From Aristolochia californica (lineage: Eukaryota; Streptophyta; Magnoliopsida; Piperales; Aristolochiaceae): a DNA stretch of 64,000 bases. The notes under the pieces were generated by a model. That model ran no database searches. It worked only from the letters and a program-made list of their open reading frames with translations, and had not been told where the DNA came from. The stretch is taken from positions 53,160,062 to 53,224,061 of the forward strand of contig JARWKL010000001.1 in NCBI GenBank assembly GCA_029961685.1, written 5' to 3'. The translations under genes and the position numbers were made by a program. Positions 56,247-64,000 of this stretch are shown in pieces (the first letter of the stretch is position 1; each line of letters begins with the position of its first letter).

Positions 56247-57055
56247 ATGGCTGGAAGAAGAAGAGGAAATGGTCGTCTTGACGAAGCTTGTGGAAGATCA
56301 TATGACATTTGGACCTTTGAAGAAGACAACTATATGCTCGATCTCTTGATTGAGTAGGTCAATATGGGCAAAAAGTTGTCTAATGGGGTTTGGAAGCATG
56401 AGGTTTATTCGAAATGTGTCAATAAGTTCAATGAAGATGCGGTGAATAAAAAAACTTGTAAGCAACTAAAAAATTGAACAAGAATATGGAAGAAACCTTA
56501 CCAAACTAGATGTCTCAACACTAGTGGGTTCGGTTGAGGTGCAACCACACAGGGAGTTACTACAAGCCAACCTGTATGGCAAGACTACATTATGATCAGT
56601 AAATCTAACATAACATGTTTTCCACATTACTAAACTTTATTCTAAGATTTCTAAAATATATTTCTTTTCATGTAGGACCACAGAGATGCTGAAAAATATA
56701 GACGTGAGGGTTGCCAGCTGTACGACAAATTGTCTTTGGTTGTGGGAAACTCCATAGCCATGGGGACAACTTGTGTAGAGTTGGGTGATGACCTCCTTCA
56801 TGAGCCAGAAAGGCCATTGATTGACGAGTTTGAGGATGTTGATGTAGTTAGGGAGATTCCTACACCATTCCTTAGCAGGAATGAATCGACACTTGACCAG
56901 TCTCGATGAGGTAACCCGTCACCTTCAAATTGCAGTAGAAAGAGATCTGAAATGTCCCTTGATGACATTGGCAGATTCAATGATGCAATGAACAGTATTG
57001 TTGAGTCATTTATGAAGGTCTTCAAACCTAAAGATGTCGATACCAAACTGCCATG
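56247..57055 (+). pseudogene. Harbinger-like ORF1, Myb/SANT-like DNA-binding protein
   Basis: From ATG 56247: MAGRRRGNGR, then the Myb/SANT-like pattern WTFEEDNYMLDLLIE, a TAG stop, VNMGKKLSNGVWKHEVYSKC, VNKFNEDAVNKKTCKQLKN and a second stop. An intron-like gap (about 56598-56673, ends CATGTAG) separates it from DHRDAEKYRREGCQLYDKLS and a Ser-rich stretch. The frame is cut at 57055 by a hAT-like end. Intact relatives bind element ends for the DDE transposase. Several nonsense codons make this copy inactive. Confidence 0.75.
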
Positions 57056-58228
57056 TAGGGGTGGCATCAAACTGAGCTGGTTTGTGAACGACTCGAGCTC
57101 GGCTCGGTTCCAGCTCCATTCGATTCGATTTACCTGGAACTCGAACCAAGTTCGAGTTCTGGGATAAGGCTCGTTTAAGTTAACGAGCCGAGATCGACCA
57201 AACCATGGTTCGGTTTGAAAGCTCGCGAGTTGGCTCGTTAACTTAACGAGCAGCCCGAGATTCGGGGGAGTTGGGGAGTCGGGACTCGGGAGATAAGCGA
57301 CAAGGGATCAGGGATTTCATCTTCTCTTCCATTTCAACTCTGGCACTGGCAACATGCATTTCTCTCGGGAATCAGGGATTAGGGATCAAAAACATTAATC
57401 ATCAAGCAGTGATTCATCAAAAATGAGGAATTTTGGTCTTCTTATCTCACATTCTCCCTCTTTGATTTGTCACTCTTTGTCTCAGTTGTCTTCAATATCT
57501 TCATCTGAGATTTCTTTATCTCTTATCTTCTTCCTCTTCGATATCTTCATCTGAGATTTCTTTATCTCTTATCTTCTTCCTCTTCGATTTCTTCATCTGA
57601 AGTTCTTCCTCACCGACGAAAGTGGCAGTCCGACGGAAATAGGTAAGTTGTTTTATCTTAATCTTCTATTTTTTTTTCATTGCTAACCTAACACTTGATT
57701 TTTTTTTCATTTTTATCTTCAGTATTCCACTATTTTTCTTCGATCGGACGAATGCTTCCTCCTGATGCTGTTTTAGGAGCTCCTTCTACTCATTTCTCAA
57801 AGGTAATGACTCTCACCTCTCAGCCTCTTGATTTTTATGTTTTTAGCTATCATTTGTTGTGTTTTTCTTTGTAAGTGTTTTGTATTAATGTTTTAACTCA
57901 CCACCTCTCTCGCTCCTTAGATTCGGCATTGTGCGTGTTTCATTCAACCTTTTTCCAGTAAATTAAAATATTTGGAGAGCTCTTTCTTGAATCGTATTAT
58001 TTGAAGCTAAGATCCATCAAGACTTCGGTAAGAAACTCTCCCTTTTGTCCGAATTTTCCTTTTATTCCTATACTTTGGACTCTACCTTCTCTGAAATTTT
58101 TTAAAGTCAGTATCAAACCCATGACTTTCTACATTAACCCCATAACATCCTATTACTCTTTTTGAGAAGAGAATACTAAGAGAAAAAGTGAGATTGAGAA
58201 GAAAGAAGAGGGAAAGGAGAAGTGTGTG
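57056..58228 (+). mobile_element. left end of a second hAT-like element (right end not found)
   Basis: Starts TAGGGGTGGCATCAAACTG, the same terminal motif as the element at 58237, with GAGCTCGGCTCG-type subterminal repeats to about 57270. 57490-57600 has a 46-bp tandem duplication (TATCTTCATCTGAGATTTCT ...). No transposase coding recognised. Confidence 0.5.
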
Positions 58229-58836
58229 CTTGTGAGTAGGGGTGGCATCGAGCCGAGTCGAGCCCGAACCTGCCTATGTTCGAGTCGAGCTTGATTTAAA
58301 TATTTCGAGCCGAGCTTCGAGCCGAGCCTCGTCTCGAGCCTAAAATTGTTATCGAGCTCGAGCCCAACGAGTTCGAGCCGAGCTTCGAGCCGAGCTCGAG
58401 CCTCAACATACATTTTAAACTTTTCAAAAAATATATATCGAATAAAATGTATATAAAATTATGCATACATTTTATATAAAATTGGGCATAACTTATATAT
58501 ATAATATGTGTATAAGATTGGGCATAACTTCTACTTAAAATTGAGCATAATCTATATATATAATACTTGTATAAAATTCGGCATGACCTTTACTTAAAAT
58601 TGGGCATAATCAATATACATAATACCTGCATAAACACTCCATAAACACTCCATAAAATTGTTTATACATTCTATAAACACTTCATGAAATTGTTTATACA
58701 CTCCATAAAATAATCTAAACACTACATACACTGCATAACATTATAAATAAACTCCATACAATAATCAAACACAACAAAATTAAATAAAATATCACTATCA
58801 ATTTACAATCACCCAAATAAAAACTATAAATTCTTT

Positions 58837-60068
58837 AAATAAAATCATATTACTATTACATACTTACTAGAAAATTACAAGAAATATTTTAAACTTTTCT
58901 TAGGAAAATTAAATGGACCTCTTATTGCCTTTTCTAAGGAAATAAAACAAAATTAATAATTAATCTAATATATTATTATACTTATCGATAAATTTTTAAT
59001 CACATAAAATGTCAAACACAAAATTACTGTGAAAATTGCCTCATGCTCAAAGTATTATATCATCAACTGTCAAATACTTATTCAAAATTTTTCTATATGG
59101 TTTTCTAAACCATCTTGGCAAGAAAATCTTACTTGAAAAATTATAGGATTTTTTAAAAAGAATTTATAATTAGAAAAATATTTTGAAAAAATTCGAGGCA
59201 CTAATGGTCCCTATATTTCTATTAAAAATTTTTTTTCAATATTTATTGAAAAAACTAGTCTCTGGAAATGTATTTCTACTAAAATATCTTTTTAATTTAT
59301 TTAAGAGCCACGAGGAAAAGACAAAGATTTTTTTTTTCCTTGTTTATGATCTCGCACGTAGGGGTGGCTTTGAATAAATTATATATAAAATTATGCATAC
59401 ATTTTAAAAAAATATAATGATAGGGGAGGTTCAGGATTGAATTTCAATAATGGATTAAAATGCACCAATATTAATATTTTTTACTCCAATTGTTGTCTAG
59501 CTTGTTTTGTAATTTTTGAATTTGGCCATAATTTATTATGGCCTCCTTAGTGCCCCTAGATAAAAATTTATATTATAGGAAAAACTAAAAATATTTTTCC
59601 TATGATACATATTCCCAAAAAAAACATTAAATAAAATCTTATTACTATTAGTGACTTATTAGAAAATTATAGGAAATATTTTAAAATTTTCTTAGGAAAG
59701 TTAAATGGACCTTTTATTGTCTCTTCTAGGGAAATAAATAAAAATTAATAATCAATCTAATATATTATTATACTTATCGATAAATTTTTAATTAAATAAA
59801 ATATCAAACACAAAATTACAATGAAAATTATTTCATGCTAAAAGTATTACAGCATCAACTGTTAAATACTTATTCAAAAATTTTCTATACAGTTTTCTAC
59901 CCCATCTTGGTACAAAAAATCTTACTTTGAAAATTATTTGATTTTTAATAAAAAAATTTAATTATAAAAGTGTTTAAAAAAAATGAGACACTAATAGTTT
60001 ATAGAAAATTATTTCTATAAAATTTATTTTTAAGAAAATGTTTTTTTTTATTTTATGATCTCGCACGT
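58837..60068. repeat. internal duplication in the hAT-like element
   Basis: Blocks such as TTATACTTATCGATAAATTT, AATATTTTAAA-TTTTCTTAGG and TTTATGATCTCGCACG occur in the same order in 58837-59353 and 59626-60068. TAGGGGTGGC also recurs at 59358, suggesting a nested or tandem insertion. Confidence 0.8.
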
Positions 60069-60092
60069 GCGAAATCGCACGTGCGAGATCAT
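60055..60092. repeat. perfect 17-bp inverted repeat, 4-nt loop
   Basis: ATGATCTCGCACGTGCG, loop AAAT, then its exact reverse complement. Confidence 0.95.
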
Positions 60093-60696
60093 CTTCTCGT
60101 GAGGAAGGGGGAGATTATTTCTCCCCTGTTCTGGTTTTCCGCCGAGACGACCCCCAGGGAAGGGGCTTACGGCGCCGGGGAGGATTTATCGTGGGAGATG
60201 ACGGCCACGACGGAGTCGGCGGCGATGGAATCGGCGGTGACGGAAGCGGCGGCGACGGAAATAGAAGCGACGGCGAGGAGAGGAAGAAATCGAACGGACG
60301 GACACAGAGGCGGCCGGCGAGCAGCTGCGACGGCAGTATAGAGGCCGGAGAACAGCTACGACGGCGGTAGAGGCGGCGGCAACAACCGATGGGAGGGGTC
60401 GGCAGTGACGAGGGGGGAGGAAAACTTTTTCCCCCCCTCGCTCTCGCTCCCGCTCCCGCTCCCCCGCTCGCTCGCGATCCCGTACCGATTCATGCCGATC
60501 CGACTCATTTCGAGCCGGCTCGCGAGCCAATGAACCGAACCTAGCTTCGGTCGAGCTCGGCTCGTTAAGGTAAACGAGCCGATTTCGGTGTTCGAGCTCG
60601 GCTCGAGCTCAAAAAATGACGAATCGAACCGAGCCGATACCGAGCCGAACCGAGCCGGCTCGCGAACCGGCTCGGCTCGAAGCCACCCTTACTTGT

Positions 60697-60729
<33 letters not shown>

Positions 60730-60752
60730 GGCACTCGTTAGGATTTTTGTCT

Positions 60753-61055
60753 CCATATCGAGGAACTCGTTATCATTTGCAAGAATTTGGAGATAATCTT
60801 CCTACAAATGATAAAGAATTGTTCAGTTGAAGGTACTCATCTTTGAAGAATACTATTGAGCGAACTTTTGGTGCTTTAAAAGCTTGATTTCAAATATTGA
60901 AAGATAATCCTCCATTTACTTTTGAGATCCAGACAAAAATTTTAATTGTTTGTTGCATATTACATAATTATACATGTACAATGGATTACAATGATATATT
61001 TGAAATGGAAGAGGATAATTCAGGTGATGGACTTGGGGGAGATGATGAGGTCTAA
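60753..61055 (+). pseudogene. Harbinger-like DDE transposase, C-terminal remnant
   Basis: The frame reads PYRGTRYHLQEFG, DKELFS, stop, RYSSLKNTIERTFGALKA, stop, FQILKDNPPFTF and TKILIVCCILHNY. This is the end of the DDE_Tnp_4 family (pattern H/YSSLRN-x-IER-x-FG-x-LK, then CC-x-LHN). The catalytic Glu lies in the IER block. Two in-frame stops and loss of the N-terminal two thirds make it non-functional. Confidence 0.8.
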
Positions 61056-61369
61056 AGATAGCGATGATAGTGATGGTCTTATGGATGAAGACAACCAATT
61101 AACAAATATCCGAAGGGAGTGTGCATTATAATCCATAAGAGTCGCACAATACCTAAATGCTTTAGCGAGTCACATGTGGAATGATTATTAGTTGTTGTAC
61201 CTTACTTCTTTTGAACATGTATGTTGTCTTTCACATGTACTAACTTGATGTTTTTAATAGTAAAGGCACAAACTCATTGTTATCTAAATGTTTGCTTTTA
61301 TATTGCGAATTGTGGACTTTTATCAGTAATTCAGTTTATTATCAAGCATTTTATTTAATTATAATATTT

Positions 61370-62290
61370 TATATATATGTTATTAATAAAATAATATATA
61401 TATATATAAGATATTCATTATTTTATTACTAAATTAAATTAGTAATTTAAGAGTGGTAAATAAAATATTCTTAAAGTAAGCATTTGATCAATTATTTTTG
61501 TTTAATTATTCTATTTTTATAAAAAATTAAACTAATAATTTTAAATTTTATAAAAATATATTATTAATTTATACTACGTAAAAATCTATCTTATGTTATT
61601 AATAAAATAATATTTTATTTTTATTATTGTATTAAATTATTGATTTAAGAGTAATAATTAAAATATTATTAAAGTAATCATTTGATCAATAATTTTTGTT
61701 AAATTATTCTTATTTTATAATTAATTAAACTAATAATTTAAAATTTTTTGGAAACATATTATTAATTTATACTATGTAAAAATATATCTTATGTTATTAA
61801 TAAAATAATATATTTATTTATTTATTATATTAAATTTTTATTACTGCATTAAAATAGTGATTTAAGAGTGGAAATTAAAATATTGTTAAAGTAAGCTTTA
61901 GATCAAGTATTTTTTTAATTATTATATTTTTATAATTAATTAAACTAATAAATTCTAATTTTGTGGAAATATATTATTAATTTATACTAGTTAAAATGTA
62001 TCTTATGTTATTAATAAAATAATATTTATTTATTAGATTTATTTTTTTACTTTTTATTTATATTTTTTATAATCAATTAGTGCATAGTTAATTGTCACAT
62101 GTAATTATTGTATTAATTTACAATAGATTGCAATCATTTATTAATGAAATATCTTATTTAGTTAATTAGTATATTAATATATTTTAATATTACATTAAAT
62201 TACTTATTAGTGTAGTAACCATATTTATTTTGGTTAATTATATGTTTAGGTATATGTTTTATTTAAGTATATTATAAAAAAGTTACTTTG
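61370..62290. repeat. AT-rich tandem units forming inverted-repeat arms
   Basis: Three units of about 220 bp (TTATGTTATTAATAAAATAA, GATTTAAGAGT, TTAAAGTAA-CATTTGATCAA) at about 61380, 61600 and 61800 are reverse complements of the 54000-54490 units. 62195-62280 is also an inverted match to 62509-62600. Confidence 0.7.
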
Positions 62291-62508
62291 TTTATACTAT
62301 ATTTTTCATTTTGGGCACTAATACTCAAAATTGTTTTAGGGTTTAGGGGTGCACTTCATTGAAGTGAAGAATTGAATTGAAGTAAAATGAATTGATTCAA
62401 CTTCAACTCATGTTTGGGTGTTAGTGTAGACGAGTTCAAGTGGCTGGAAAACAGATTCCAGTGTTAGTGCCCCCAAATAAAAAATATGATATAAAGAAGA
62501 GAATGGGT

Positions 62509-63120
62509 ATCCTTTTATAAAATACTTAAATAGAACATATACCTAAACATATAATTAACAAAAGTAAACATGGTTACTACACTTATAAGTGATTTAAACG
62601 TGTAGTATTAGAATATATTAATATCATAATTAATGAAAAACTATATTATATTACTTAATGATTATAATTTATTATAAATTATAACAATAATTACGTGTGA
62701 CTAGAATAAATTATAAAAAATTAATAAAAATTAAAAATAACACAAGAGAATATAATAAATAAACCTAATGGTTTAATTAATTATAAAAATTGGATAATTA
62801 AACCAATTAATGATTAAAATTTATTATAAATTAATATACTAATTATGTGTGACTAGAATAAATTATTTAAAATAAATAAAAAATTTGAAAATAACATAAG
62901 TGAATATAATAAATAAATAAATTATTTTGTAATAACATAAGATATAGTTTAACATTAAAACTCACTATTTTAATAAAAAATACATAATAAATTAATTAAT
63001 TAATTAATTTATCAATAACATAATATATATTTTACATATTATTAATTAATAATATATTAAAAAATGAAAAACTAATGGTTTAATTAATTAGATAATTAAA
63101 TCAATTATGACGATGGTTTA
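62509..63120. repeat. opposite inverted-repeat arm, AT-rich
   Basis: CATATACCTAAACATATAAT and AAACATGGTTACTACACTTA match the reverse complement of 62195-62280. Two further units (GTGACTAGAATAAATTAT at about 62697 and 62847) follow. Confidence 0.75.
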
Positions 63121-63700
63121 ATTTTTCCTAACTTTGGAAAAATTAAACATTGTCTTCGTCTTCCTCAGCGGCAGGCCAGTGGGCAACGGTGACGGAGGCG
63201 ACTCTCCGATGGTTTGCCGAGAGGGAGAAAGAGGGAGGTCGAGAGGCTCTACGACAAAGGCTTGGCCTCCCGTGCTCTACGACAAAGGTCGAGAGGGAGT
63301 GGAGAGGAAGTTAGAAGAGGTGGGGGGGGGGGGGGGGGGGGGGGGGGGGTTTGTGAGGCTCTGAAACAGAGGCTCGGCCTCCCGTGCTCTGCGACGAAGG
63401 TCGAGAGGGAGTGGAGAGGGAGGAAGGCAAACAGGGGGGTGAAGAAGAGAGGGAGACCGAGAGAGAAGAGAAGTCGGGAGGCCGACGGGGGTGGGGGAAG
63501 AGGGAGGAGAAAAAAAACACTTTTGTCGAAGGATCGTGGAGGGAGCAGAGATCGTCGGGAGATGAAGGCCGAGGAGAGGGAGAGGAGAATAGCAGGGGGG
63601 GGGGGGTTGGGGGGGGGGGGGGGGGGATTGCACGTGGAAAGCTGATTATTTTCAAAATAGGTAGGAAACAATTTTCCCCCGTTTTTGCCAGAGCGAATGA
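63121..63700. repeat. G-rich, purine-rich low-complexity block
   Basis: GAGGGAG/GGTCGAGAGGGAGTGGAG repeats (63285 and 63400) and long G runs at 63322-63349 (28 G), 63595-63606 and 63609-63626. Glycine-, arginine- and proline-rich open frames are compositional and not called. Confidence 0.8.
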
Positions 63701-64000
63701 AATGGTGTAATCTCACTTCAATTCAAGTCTTTTTATACTAACGCCATTTTTTAATGAATTAGGTAATGCGGGAGGAATTCATTCCACTTCATTGTGGGGG
63801 GGGTTTGTCCAAAATGAAGCAGAGATGAATTACGTGCGCATTACTCTGTTCATTCGATTAGGCTGTTAGTCCAAAATGATCTCCTCTTTATTTGAATCAC
63901 GTCAGGTGATCTTTTTAGGCAAACATGGGGGAATCGTGTTTCATACCTATTTTGCAAATCATCCACATCAATCACGCGCATGACGCGTTTCTCCCTTCCC
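63701..64000. other. window end, nothing assigned
   Basis: TGAATTA-type and CACTTCA motifs echo 62345-62400 (possible element end near 63700-63860), but no boundary could be fixed. Confidence 0.3.

Larger units (their letters stand above)
58237..60691. mobile_element. non-autonomous hAT-like element, complete ends
   Basis: Terminal inverted repeats TAGGGGTGGCATCGAGCCGA (left) and TAAGGGTGGCTTCGAGCCGA (reverse of right), continuing as GAGCTCG-rich subterminal DNA. The 8-bp target duplication CTTGTGAG is perfect (58229-58236 and 60692-60699), as expected for hAT transposition. The 2.46 kb has no transposase. The middle is AT-rich, with a large internal duplication (58837-59353 and 59626-60068), and the right part is GC-rich (GGCGGCGACGGAA motifs). 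A related relic is at 20985-21450. Confidence 0.88.
54578..62485 (+). mobile_element. decayed PIF/Harbinger-like element, with nested hAT-like insertions
   Basis: Contains, in order, a Myb/SANT-like ORF1 relic (56247-57055) and the end of a DDE transposase ORF2 relic (60753-61055), the two-gene layout of PIF/Harbinger elements. Candidate ends are GGGGGTGTTAATGC after TAA at 54575-54577, and GTGTTAGTGCCCCC at about 62472-62485 (then AAA). The match of these ends is short and the 3-bp target duplication is imperfect, so limits are tentative. Confidence 0.55.

Noticed and set aside
63249..63716. Proline- and glycine-rich frames up to 155 codons
   Set aside because: Produced by G and GA runs, present in several phases on both strands.

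Overview
This is nuclear DNA from a seed plant. The evidence is GT-AG split genes for plant families (caleosin, VSP-type acid phosphatase, MYB-CC/PHR1-like), plant retroelements primed by initiator tRNA-Met, and a fragment of plastid 23S rRNA inserted in the nuclear sequence. Species cannot be read from it; repeat-rich intergenic DNA suggests a medium or large genome. All calls are by eye, and splice sites are inferred from consensus and protein family fit.

Host genes: a duplicated pair of single-exon small-protein genes (244-498 and 5433-5690, +); an acid phosphatase (18487-19444, +, 3 exons); a shortened caleosin-like gene (19917-20717, -, 5 exons); a full-length caleosin/peroxygenase (40515-41647, -, 6 exons); and a PHR1-like MYB-CC transcription factor (45437-48525, +, 7 coding exons plus a leader exon). 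The two caleosins share the same exon layout and look like a local duplication later separated by transposons. The acid phosphatase and the PHR1-like regulator both belong to phosphate biology, but nothing here links them mechanistically.

Most of the rest is nested transposons, several with defined ends. These are: a non-autonomous Copia-type element at 7093-9636 (TSD AACCA); a gag/protease-only LTR element at 22054-24981 (TSD GAATG) inside an older Copia gag relic; a Copia-type element at 26633-39556 (TSD TGGGG) whose LTR is split by a 10.2-kb Mutator-like element at 29297-39506 (160-bp TIRs, TSD TAGATTTTT); and a non-autonomous hAT-like element at 58237-60691 (TSD CTTGTGAG) inside a decayed PIF/Harbinger-like element with telomere-like repeats. 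A decayed Copia element at 49480-53297 carries a plastid 23S rRNA fragment in its integrase region.

The most notable object is the Mutator-like element. It holds a mudrA-type transposase pseudogene, fragments of two unrelated host genes (a class IV/HDA2-like histone deacetylase and a serine carboxypeptidase-like gene), a 378-bp tandem satellite, an AT-rich array of about 210-bp units, and a 55-bp triplication beside one TIR. A near-exact Illumina adapter match at 4700-4722 deserves an assembly check.
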